A DNA stretch of 6,113 bases, taken from assembly GCA_029865665.1 (NCBI GenBank), contig JARXAV010000243.1, positions 1-6,113 on the forward strand, written 5' to 3'. Within the stretch, counting starts at the first letter, position 1; every line of letters starts with the position of its first letter. This document shows, piece after piece, positions 1-5,707 of the stretch. The position numbers and the translations under genes are program-made. This stretch comes from Flectobacillus sp. (GTDB lineage: Bacteria > Bacteroidota > Bacteroidia > Cytophagales > Spirosomataceae). A model generated the notes under the pieces. The model was given only the letters and a program-made list of their open reading frames with translations. It did no database searches and had not been told where the DNA came from.

Positions 1-996
1 TTAATCCTCCAAGATATTTCCTAAGAATGTATTTTTAGCCGCAAAAGAGATTAACAACAGTAAAATGGCTAAACGAAGATAATTTTGATAAAAATCCTGC
101 ACATTTCGGAAGCGATTCTGTTTGATTTTTACCTTTTCTAAACGGTCAATAGATTTAAAAATAGCCGCTAATGACTTTTCATCGGTTGCTCTAAAAAACA
201 CGCCTTCGCTGATATTGGCAATTTTTCGCAAGGAAGTCTCATCGACTTTTTCACCTGCTTTTTGGTCTGTTCCTACAACAATGGTATAAACTTTAATCCC
301 AAAGGCTTTTGCCAATTTGGCGGCAGTCACGGGGTCAAGGTTTCCTGCGGTATTGTCTCCGTCCGAAATCAAGATTGCCACTTTACTTTTTGAGGCTACT
401 TCTCGCATTCGGTTAATACACATTCCCAAGGCATTGCCAACGGCTGTTCCTGATGTCTTAATCATTTCGGGCGACATATCGTCGATGTATTCGTTTAATA
501 CCTCATAATCTGTTGTGAGTGGACACAAAGAAAAAGGCTCTCCCGAGAATACCACCAACCCAATACGGTCATAATGACGACCTTCAATAAATTTTTTGGC
601 AACTTTTTTGGCAGCTACTAATCGAGAAGGTGGAATATCTTTTGATTCCATCGACTCTGAAATATCCACTGCTAACATAATGTCAATGCCTTCCGAAACA
701 TCTTCGGCTTCGGTGATGTAGCGTTGCGGTCTTGCCAATGCCAGAAAAACCAACATGATACTAAAAACCATTAAAATCCCTGGAACAAAACGCAAATAGC
801 TTACCCAATTCGACCCTAAATCACTTGCCGAAAAAGAAACATTCAACTTCTGTGTTCCTGCCCCAATAAGCCAATTTCTTAACAAGAAAAGTAGTGGCAC
901 TATCGGTAAGCAGTACAGATAATACGGCGATGCCCAGTCAAAAGACATCAAGGTTTGATATTTTATCCAATAGGTTGAAAACCAATCGTTTTCCAT
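1..996 (-). CDS. batA: BatA-like VWA-domain membrane protein (aerotolerance operon)
   Basis: This 331-aa protein has the BatA layout: two N-terminal membrane segments (about 26-44 and 70-88), a von Willebrand factor A domain (about 104-285), and a C-terminal membrane helix (about 307-320). The metal-binding MIDAS site is complete: D111, S113 and S115 in DISES, T184 in SGTAVG, and D212 in ISDGD. An LARPQR motif follows the second helix, as is usual in BatA/BatB. In this family the VWA domain is thought to act on the periplasmic side in a complex with other Bat proteins and a MoxR ATPase; the biochemical role is unproven. It is the third gene of a minus-strand series after the DUF58 and BatD-like genes, which favours BatA over its paralogue BatB. 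I kept the first ATG. An internal ATG (M17, ending at 948) would also leave all domains intact, but the longer N-terminus resembles Cytophagales relatives as I recall them. The stop codon lies at the very edge of the window, and batB would be expected beyond it. Confidence 0.88.
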   Translation of the reverse strand: MENDWFSTYWIKYQTLMSFDWASPYYLYCLPIVPLLFLLRNWLIGAGTQKLNVSFSASDLGSNWVSYLRFVPGILMVFSIMLVFLALARPQRYITEAEDVSEGIDIMLAVDISESMESKDIPPSRLVAAKKVAKKFIEGRHYDRIGLVVFSGEPFSLCPLTTDYEVLNEYIDDMSPEMIKTSGTAVGNALGMCINRMREVASKSKVAILISDGDNTAGNLDPVTAAKLAKAFGIKVYTIVVGTDQKAGEKVDETSLRKIANISEGVFFRATDEKSLAAIFKSIDRLEKVKIKQNRFRNVQDFYQNYLRLAILLLLISFAAKNTFLGNILED

Positions 997-1031
997 ACGT
1001 ATTTTTAGTCTTTTAGTTAAAACTTCTAAGT

Positions 1032-1126
1032 AATAATGTTGAATGATGAATTTTAAATTTTGGATTCAATAAACTAGCTATAAGGACTTTACATCCAAAA
1101 TTCATCATTCAAAATTTACCATTATT
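1032..1126. repeat. Long imperfect inverted repeat between batD-like and batA genes
   Basis: Two 34-nt arms (1032-1065 and 1093-1126) flank a 27-nt AT-rich loop. The central 16 bp pair perfectly (1039-1054 with 1097-1112). An outer 7 bp also pair (AATAATG at 1032-1038 with CATTATT at 1120-1126). The left arm carries AATTTT twice (1049-1054 and 1056-1061), so 10 bp at 1056-1065 can alternatively pair with 1093-1102. Each arm has a 7-nt segment the other lacks. In the minus-strand transcript this would be a large intercistronic hairpin just before batA. No T-run follows, so it does not look like a standard terminator. A role in mRNA stability or partial termination, or a degenerate intergenic repeat, are all possible. 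Confidence 0.75.
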
Positions 1127-1133
1127 TCACGAC

Positions 1134-2045
1134 TTACACCGCTGAATCTATCAAATTTTGACGGTGTTCACGGTATAATCCCTGAGCTAGTTCATCCAAA
1201 ATGGCCAATGAAGCAACCGTTTTTTTCGAGAAGTTTCCGCCATAAATTGTTCCGTCAATTTCTCGCAAGGCATCCGACAAACGGTCATCTTTTAGGTTAT
1301 CCAAAATTTCTTTGGTCGTAAAAGTCGTAAAGGGTTTTTCTTCTAAACGTTCAATGTAAATTTTCCATAAAACAACGGCTTTTTCCACATTATTCACCCG
1401 TCGTTTTCGATCTTCAGAAGCCTTACTCAACCGTTGAAACAAACGGTGATATTCCTCGTATCGCCTACGAAACTGAAAAAGTTTAATTTGACGACGAATA
1501 GGTTTACCAAAGAGCCAAAAAATAATACCCGCTAGTACCGATAAACCTAGAAAAATCAGAAAAATCAAGGGGTAATTGGCTTGTTGTCTCAAACGAATCG
1601 TTTGGGTATCTTCTTTTAATGCTAAAGTTCGGTCTATCGTCCCTTTCAGAATTGGGTTCAAATAAACAGAATCCATTGGGGAAAAAACCCGTGTACAATC
1701 TTGTTTACTTCGTACAAAAACAGGTAAGCTGAGTTTCTGAACACGGTTTACTTCAAAGGTAGTGAGGGTATAAACAACACTATCGACACTTCCATTGGCA
1801 TCGGTCACGGTCGGATAATATTCCCGATCTAGCAATTCAAAGGGAGCATAATTAAACGTAGTATCTGGAAAAAAAACGTCAACAGAAGCTTTATGACGAT
1901 AGCTGATGGCATATTTTACAGGCAACCCAATCTTTACGCTGTCAGTAAGAAACTTTCCTTTGGGCGGTTTCCATGTTGGCATTTGAGCAAGCAATTGCCA
2001 ACTCAACAACAACATCAATTGAAGTAGGGTAAAGGCTCTAATCAT
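1134..2045 (-). CDS. BatD-like / DUF4381-like single-pass membrane protein of the Bat operon
   Basis: This 303-aa protein has a likely signal peptide (residues 1-21, hydrophobic with an LLAQ end), then a beta-rich extracytoplasmic region (about 30-135), one membrane helix (about 159-179, followed by the basic KPIRRQIK stop-transfer stretch) and a basic, helical cytoplasmic tail (180-303). The N-terminal region starts with the DSVKIGLPVKY pattern seen in BatD-type domains. The tail has the W-(K)-x-Y-x-x-x-L ... TT-K-E-I ... I-D-x-x-x-Y-G-G pattern of DUF4381-like proteins, which sit between DUF58 and VWA genes in many genomes. A membrane partner for the two VWA proteins is inferred from this position and topology. 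Its ATG overlaps the stop of the DUF58 gene by 4 nt (ATGA), which points to translational coupling. The family call comes from layout and motif impression and is less certain than for its neighbours; no catalytic residues are visible. Confidence 0.72.
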   Translation of the reverse strand: MIRAFTLLQLMLLLSWQLLAQMPTWKPPKGKFLTDSVKIGLPVKYAISYRHKASVDVFFPDTTFNYAPFELLDREYYPTVTDANGSVDSVVYTLTTFEVNRVQKLSLPVFVRSKQDCTRVFSPMDSVYLNPILKGTIDRTLALKEDTQTIRLRQQANYPLIFLIFLGLSVLAGIIFWLFGKPIRRQIKLFQFRRRYEEYHRLFQRLSKASEDRKRRVNNVEKAVVLWKIYIERLEEKPFTTFTTKEILDNLKDDRLSDALREIDGTIYGGNFSKKTVASLAILDELAQGLYREHRQNLIDSAV

Positions 2046-2908
2046 TTTCGTACTTTAAATAATTTTATCAACTTAGGTACATAATCCTCCGAAGCATCAA
2101 TGGCTAAATAATTGGCATTATGTTGTTTACAAACCTGTTCTAATCGTTTTGAACTATCTTCAAACAGGTTTTTCATTCGATTTCTAAACCAATTTGACGA
2201 GGCATTTACCCAAATCGTCTTACGACTTTCGGTATCATAAACAGGAATAATTCCCAAACGAGGCAAATTAGTTTCTCGCTGGTCGTATAAATGAATCACC
2301 ACTAAATCGTGTTTTCGGGCAAGTGCTTTTAAATTTTCTTCGTAACCAGTATCTATAAAATCGGAAATTAGCACCACTAAACTCCGACGTTTCAATAATT
2401 CGAGGGTAAATGTAATTGCTTTTTTTAAGTTCGTTCCAGGCGATTCTGGCTTTAATTTAAACAATTCCAAAATTGTCTGATAACCGTGTTTGAGGGTATT
2501 GGCAGGTTTGGTATATTTTTCTTTTTGATCCGAAAAACACAATAAACCTACATGACTAGCCTCCTTTATTGCCGACAAGGTAAGTACTCCACATATTTCT
2601 TTGGTAGTGTCTAATTTGGAGTGATTAGACCGACCAACATCCTGCGAGGCACTTACATCTAACACAAAAAAGACCGTTTGTTCTTTTTCCTCTTTAAAGA
2701 TTTTCACAAAAGTTCCATGCCCTTTTGCGGTGGTATTCCAATCAATCAAACGAACATCATCACCGTATTGATACAGACGTAAGTCACTGAATTCTAAGCC
2801 AGAACCTTTAAAAACCGAATGAAAGTTACCCCTCATCTGAGAAGTAACCGCTTTACGAATTCTGATTTCGTATTTATGTAATTTGGACAGAAATTCTTGC
2901 GGATTCAT
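2042..2908 (-). CDS. DUF58 domain protein with VWA-like fold, Bat operon
   Basis: This 288-aa soluble protein carries the DUF58 signature near its N-terminus: G35-x-G-x-E-F-x-D-x-R then Y-G-D-D-x-R-x-I-D-W (48-57) and T-A (60-61). A VWA-like domain follows (about 77-255) with intact metal-site residues: D84, S86 and S88 in DVSAS, T159 in PGTNL, and D183 in ISDF. It has no signal peptide or membrane segment, so it should be cytoplasmic. DUF58 proteins are usually encoded next to a MoxR-type AAA+ ATPase and are thought to work with it on membrane VWA partners; that is family knowledge, not shown here. This is the first gene of the visible minus-strand operon and couples through ATGA to the BatD-like gene. 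No moxR is adjacent: upstream lies a 172-bp divergent spacer and then a plus-strand lipoprotein gene. The ATG at 2908 puts the usual short N-terminal helix before the signature and looks correct. Confidence 0.92.
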   Translation of the reverse strand: MNPQEFLSKLHKYEIRIRKAVTSQMRGNFHSVFKGSGLEFSDLRLYQYGDDVRLIDWNTTAKGHGTFVKIFKEEKEQTVFFVLDVSASQDVGRSNHSKLDTTKEICGVLTLSAIKEASHVGLLCFSDQKEKYTKPANTLKHGYQTILELFKLKPESPGTNLKKAITFTLELLKRRSLVVLISDFIDTGYEENLKALARKHDLVVIHLYDQRETNLPRLGIIPVYDTESRKTIWVNASSNWFRNRMKNLFEDSSKRLEQVCKQHNANYLAIDASEDYVPKLIKLFKVRK

Positions 2909-2931
2909 ACGTTATTGGCATCTTATTTTTA

Positions 2932-2983
2932 TGGAAAGACTATTTATTCGAGAAATCCTCGTAGGGAAATAGACTGTTTTCCA
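2932..2983. repeat. Three-part imperfect inverted repeat upstream of the DUF58 gene
   Basis: Three nested pairing blocks are visible: TGGAAA (2932-2937) with TTTCCA (2978-2983), CTATTT (2940-2945) with AAATAG (2967-2972), and CGAG (2949-2952) with CTCG (2958-2961) closing a 5-nt loop. Small internal loops separate the blocks. The element ends 24 nt before the DUF58 start codon, so in the minus-strand transcript it would form a leader hairpin close to the translation start. It may equally be a DNA-binding site. The pairing is read directly; any function is inference. Confidence 0.5.
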
Positions 2984-3024
2984 TCAATTTTCGTTAATAT
3001 TTATTAAAATTGACCTATCAATTT
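2984..3024. promoter_or_regulatory. Three TCAATTT motifs, candidate operator and promoter region for the divergent genes
   Basis: The heptamer TCAATTT occurs at 2984-2990 and 3018-3024, and inverted at 3007-3013. The last two form a perfect 7-4-7 inverted repeat with spacer CCTA. The first and the inverted copy extend to an 8-bp pair (TCAATTTT 2984-2991, AAAATTGA 3006-3013), and between them is a further 6-2-6 palindrome (TTAATA 2994-2999, TATTAA 3002-3007). On the minus strand a weak Bacteroidota-like promoter can be proposed here: TTG at 3044-3042 and TAAATTG at 3025-3019, one T short of TAnnTTTG and with shorter spacing than usual. It would give the DUF58 operon a leader of about 100 nt. 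The DNA is AT-rich, so some of this symmetry may be chance. Confidence 0.35.
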
Positions 3025-3068
3025 AGAATAAAGCATCATAACAAGTTTAAAACTACCCAAATTCCACG

Positions 3069-3076
3069 TAATTTTG
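3069..3076 (+). promoter_or_regulatory. Possible Bacteroidota -7 promoter element (TAnnTTTG)
   Basis: TAATTTTG matches the Bacteroidota primary-sigma -7 consensus TAnnTTTG exactly and lies four bases before the GTG start of the lipoprotein gene. If used, transcription would begin at or next to the start codon, giving a leaderless or nearly leaderless message. I find no TTG -33 element at the usual distance upstream (about 3045-3050 reads GTTTAA), so the match could be accidental. Confidence 0.3.
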
Positions 3077-3080
3077 AAAT

Positions 3081-3494
3081 GTGAGAACAAGAATTCTTCT
3101 TTTGACTATACTAATGGCAGCTTGTGGAACAAGTGATAAGCCATCTAATTTATTACCCGAAGACAAGATGATTGACATCTTGGAAGACGTGCATTTGGCA
3201 GAATCCAACGTGAACGGTCTCAATTTAGGTAGTAGCGATTCATCGTTGGCTATTTTCAAAAAACTAGAAACAGACCTTTTGAAAAAACACCAAGTAGATA
3301 CCGCAATTTTTCGGAAAAGTTATCAATATTATGTTGCTGAACCCGAAACCTTCAAGGCAATGTACAATAAAATTATCGAACGCCTTGAAGTTCGTAAAAA
3401 AGTAATGAGACAATCTTTAGAAAAGAAAAATAAAAAAGATTCCACTCGTAAACCAATCGTAAAGGAGCAAACTCCTAAACAAATTCATCCTTGA
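3081..3494 (+). CDS. DUF4296 domain lipoprotein
   Basis: This 137-aa protein begins with a short basic n-region and hydrophobic stretch ending in the lipobox M-A-A-C (Cys15), so it should be a lipid-anchored envelope protein. The following segment (about 25-45), with L-P-E-D-K-M-I-D-I-L-E-D-V-H-L-A-E, is the characteristic DUF4296 helix. The rest is mostly helical and charged, with a Lys-rich tail (about 105-137). DUF4296 has no known function and is largely confined to Bacteroidota. The start is GTG at 3081: a stop codon (TGA, 3075-3077) lies just upstream in frame, and the next start (M12) would remove the signal peptide. It heads a plus-strand unit, 14 nt before the mannosyltransferase gene. 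The DUF4296 call is from pattern recognition and is fairly sure. Confidence 0.85.
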   Translation: MRTRILLLTILMAACGTSDKPSNLLPEDKMIDILEDVHLAESNVNGLNLGSSDSSLAIFKKLETDLLKKHQVDTAIFRKSYQYYVAEPETFKAMYNKIIERLEVRKKVMRQSLEKKNKKDSTRKPIVKEQTPKQIHP

Positions 3495-3508
3495 TATAAA
3501 CGATAAAT

Positions 3509-4252
3509 ATGAACAATCGTATTGTTATAATTCCTACTTTCAACGAAATCGAGAATATCGAGGCTATCATTCGCAAGGTAATGAGTATTGAACCTGCTTT
3601 TGATGTATTGGTAGTGGACGATGGCTCTCCTGATGGAACAGCAAAGGTAGTAAAACAATTACAACAAGAGTTTGGTACTAACCGCCTGCATTTGCAAGAA
3701 CGTCAAGGAAAACTAGGGCTAGGCACTGCTTATATTCATGGGTTTAAATACGCTATGAACTTAGGCTATGAATACATTTTTGAAATGGATGCCGATTTTT
3801 CCCACAATCCAGACGATTTAGTAAAACTATATAATGCTTGTGCCGAAGGCGGTGCAGACCTAGCCATTGGTTCTCGTTACATCAAGGGGGTCAATGTGGT
3901 CAACTGGCCGATGGGTAGAGTCCTGATGTCGTACTTTGCAGGCTATTACGTTCGCTTTATTACAGGAATGCCTATCATGGACGTAACCGCTGGTTTTAAG
4001 TGCTACAAAGCCAACACCCTAAAAACCTTAGACTTAGATAAAATTCGTTTTATCGGCTATGCTTTTCAGGTAGAAATGAAGTTTACTACTTGGAAACACG
4101 GCTTCAAGATTGTGGAAGTACCCATCATTTTTACTGACCGTACCAAGGGCGAATCCAAAATGTCGGCAAATATTTTCAAAGAAGCAATTTTAGGAGTTAT
4201 CGAAATGAAAGTGATTAGCTGGTTTAAAAAATTTCCTACAGCACAAGCATAA
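3509..4252 (+). CDS. Polyprenol-phosphate mannose synthase, GT2 family (Dpm1-like)
   Basis: This 247-aa protein would transfer mannose (or a similar sugar) from a GDP-sugar to polyprenyl phosphate at the cytoplasmic face of the membrane, making the lipid-linked donor used for glycan or protein glycosylation. GT-A/GT2 landmarks are all present: P-T-F-N-E (9-13), V-V-D-D-G-S-P-D-G-T (35-44), G-L-G-T-A-Y (70-75), the metal-binding D-A-D (94-96) in M-D-A-D-F-S-H-N-P, G-S-R-Y (121-124), and the F-T-D-R-T-x-G-x-S-K-M signature (208-218) typical of dolichol/polyprenol-phosphate mannose synthases. There is no C-terminal membrane domain, so this is the short soluble form like human DPM1 or many bacterial Ppm1 catalytic domains. 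The length is normal. Its TAA stop shares one base with the ATG of the next gene (TAATG), implying translational coupling. The family is certain; the exact sugar cannot be read from the sequence. Confidence 0.93.
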   Translation: MNNRIVIIPTFNEIENIEAIIRKVMSIEPAFDVLVVDDGSPDGTAKVVKQLQQEFGTNRLHLQERQGKLGLGTAYIHGFKYAMNLGYEYIFEMDADFSHNPDDLVKLYNACAEGGADLAIGSRYIKGVNVVNWPMGRVLMSYFAGYYVRFITGMPIMDVTAGFKCYKANTLKTLDLDKIRFIGYAFQVEMKFTTWKHGFKIVEVPIIFTDRTKGESKMSANIFKEAILGVIEMKVISWFKKFPTAQA

Positions 4253-4806
4253 TGGACTACAATCATATCAAAGCCATTCACATCATATTTGTGGTTAGTT
4301 GGTTTGCAGGGCTTTTTTACTTGCCTCGTTTATTTGTCTATCATACCGAAGCAAACAACAAACCCGAACTCGAACGGGATATTCTCCAAAAAGAATATCG
4401 TCGTATGGAAAAAGTATTATTCAATGCCATCATGATTCCTGCGATGTGGTTAACCGTTGTTTCAGGACTTACCATGATTTATTGGGCTTGGCTCGATGGT
4501 TTTGCACACCAAGGTTGGCTACACCTCAAACTCGGCTTTGTCGTGTGTCTGATAGCCTATCATTTCTATTGTAGAAAACTCATTTTTGAATTAAGAGAAG
4601 GAAAGTTCCGATTTACAGGCTTCCAACTCCGACTATACAACGAAGTAGCTACGATTTTACTATTCGCCATTGTCTTTTTGGTCGTCATGAAAAACGCCAT
4701 TGATTGGATTTGGGGCATCGTCGGACTACTCATTTTTGCCGTAGTCATTATGTCGGCAGTACGCATCGTAAAGAAAATTCGGGAGAAGAAAGGGAGTAGT
4801 GAGTAG
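4252..4806 (+). CDS. hemJ: HemJ-type protoporphyrinogen oxidase (CopD family membrane protein)
   Basis: This 184-aa membrane protein is probably HemJ, which oxidises protoporphyrinogen IX to protoporphyrin IX in haem synthesis when HemY or HemG is absent. Family features seen: the N-terminal K-A-x-H-I-I-F-V-V-S-W-F-A-G-L-F-Y-L-P-R-L helix with H10 (7-27), Y-H (30-31), E-Y-R-R-M-E (48-53), G-W-L-H-L-K (88-93), and L-Y-N-E-V-A-T (128-134) followed by a helix ending in M-K-N with K147. H10 and K147 appear to match the conserved His and Lys reported as essential in characterised HemJ; that alignment is from memory. Membrane helices lie near 8-28, 59-80, 92-111, 132-147 and 152-172. The last is an extra C-terminal helix beyond the four of the core, ending in a basic tail. 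The gene starts on the stop codon of the mannosyltransferase gene and is followed by a strong terminator, so it is the last gene of the unit. Confidence 0.87.
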   Translation: MDYNHIKAIHIIFVVSWFAGLFYLPRLFVYHTEANNKPELERDILQKEYRRMEKVLFNAIMIPAMWLTVVSGLTMIYWAWLDGFAHQGWLHLKLGFVVCLIAYHFYCRKLIFELREGKFRFTGFQLRLYNEVATILLFAIVFLVVMKNAIDWIWGIVGLLIFAVVIMSAVRIVKKIREKKGSSE

Positions 4807-4834
4807 GTAGGAGGTATTAGGTAGAAGGTATTTA
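4807..4834. repeat. Imperfect 14-bp tandem direct repeat after hemJ
   Basis: Two 14-nt units, GTAGGAGGTATTAG (4807-4820) and GTAGAAGGTATTTA (4821-4834), follow each other directly, differing at three positions. They begin one base after the hemJ stop codon and run up to the terminator hairpin. The stretch has the look of short intergenic repeat filler and I infer no function. Confidence 0.45.
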
Positions 4835-4835
4835 T

Positions 4836-4877
4836 AAAAGCGTTGACTAATTTTTAGGATTTGTCAACGCTTTTTTT
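4836..4877 (+). terminator. Intrinsic terminator after hemJ
   Basis: A perfect 12-bp stem, AAAAGCGTTGAC (4836-4847) with GTCAACGCTTTT (4863-4874), closes a 15-nt loop and runs into seven T residues (4871-4877). It ends the plus-strand lipoprotein-mannosyltransferase-hemJ unit 30 nt after hemJ. Read from the minus strand, the stem is followed by only four T residues, so it may also weakly stop transcripts of the converging lipoprotein gene that ends at 4900. Confidence 0.9.
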
Positions 4878-4899
4878 GTTTGGGATAGAACCAACCTAA

Positions 4900-5598
4900 T
4901 TACTTTTTATTAGCCTTCTTTATCAAAAAAATCACCTCCTCTAAAGGGAGTTCATTTACTTTAGCATCACCCAAAGTTAATCCTAATATGCTTATCAGGT
5001 CTCTAACATCCTGTCTTGTTAAATATTCACCAGGACTGCCTGCATTACGAGAAAAAATTTGAGGTGCTATATTATTCGTATTAATGAATAACACCCTCTT
5101 TTTGATACCGTCTTTATCTCTCCAATTTTTATTCCATTTTACAGACTCTGCCGCTAATGCACTTCCAAGTCCCAACATACCTCCATTGTTATTACTACTC
5201 GAAACTCCAAGTACATTTGGTGAATTTGCATCGATGATAATTGCACAATATTTACCCTCTATGTCAAATTTTGCATACGACTTCCAGTAATTCAATACAC
5301 TAGTATATCCTAAGTTAAAATATCTTGAGCTGTCATATTCGATAGCCCATGCAGAAATGCCTCTTTTAATTGCCAGTCCCGTTTTCAAATCAAAAAAACC
5401 TTTAATTGTGATATGTTGATTACTTTGATTTTTAATTAAAACACCTGCATCTACTTCTCTGGCTTTTCTATTGAGATAATCCTCTGTTGTATCATACAGT
5501 TTCACAGGCTTTAAATTACTTAATTGATCCGCAGGAAGCTTTTGGACTTCACAAGAAAACATCAAAAATAGGATTAACGCAAAAAATAGTTTATTCAT
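4900..5598 (-). CDS. Unrecognised putative lipoprotein
   Basis: I do not recognise this 232-aa protein. It begins with a short n-region (M-N-K), a hydrophobic core and the sequence L-M-F-S-C (Cys16), a relaxed lipobox acceptable in Bacteroidota, so a lipid-anchored envelope protein is likely. The segment L-Y-D-T-T-E-D-Y-L-N-R-K (34-45) resembles a short motif seen at the start of several uncharacterised Bacteroidota envelope proteins. Beta-type sequence follows (about 50-125), then an S/N/G-rich stretch (133-140) leading into a small-residue hydrophobic patch (140-150, G-G-M-L-G-L-G-S-A-L-A), and a helical C-terminal third with R-x-D-V-x-D-L-I (195-202). No catalytic motif is visible. Sampled sequence lines are about one third G+C, against about 45% in a sampled line of the mannosyltransferase gene, which suggests accessory or recently acquired DNA. 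It lies 109 nt after smpB on the same strand and converges on hemJ. The frame is intact and the ATG gives a proper signal sequence. Confidence 0.75.
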   Translation of the reverse strand: MNKLFFALILFLMFSCEVQKLPADQLSNLKPVKLYDTTEDYLNRKAREVDAGVLIKNQSNQHITIKGFFDLKTGLAIKRGISAWAIEYDSSRYFNLGYTSVLNYWKSYAKFDIEGKYCAIIIDANSPNVLGVSSSNNNGGMLGLGSALAAESVKWNKNWRDKDGIKKRVLFINTNNIAPQIFSRNAGSPGEYLTRQDVRDLISILGLTLGDAKVNELPLEEVIFLIKKANKK

Positions 5599-5707
5599 CG
5601 TTAATAAATGGTTTTAAGGGAGTTATTGAATACGTTGTATGACTTCTATAAATGTCAATACAAGTATATTGCAATTTCAACAAAATACCAATTATAATAT
5701 TTCAAAA

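Noticed and set aside
1032..1126. Intrinsic terminator between the BatD-like gene and batA
   Set aside because: The stem is AT-rich and not followed by a T-run on the minus strand, and batA follows in the same direction.
1..2908. A defence-type MoxR-VWA system
   Set aside because: Gene order, membrane topology and the DUF58 signature fit the ordinary Bat operon. No nuclease, protease effector or neighbouring defence gene is present.
3053..3259. Minus-strand open frame opposite the DUF4296 lipoprotein
   Set aside because: It is a shadow of the lipoprotein gene, with no family motifs. The plus-strand frame has a lipobox and a DUF4296 signature. The same reasoning removes the other short open frames at 317-508, 1504-1698, 4066-4281, 4299-4574, 4566-4766 and 5084-5290.
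5599..5707. Terminator or promoter between smpB and the orphan lipoprotein
   Set aside because: Only weak symmetry (CAATA/TATTG near 5656-5671) is seen with no T-run. A TAGTTTTG match (5710-5703, minus strand) lacks a -33 element at the right distance, so neither is supported.
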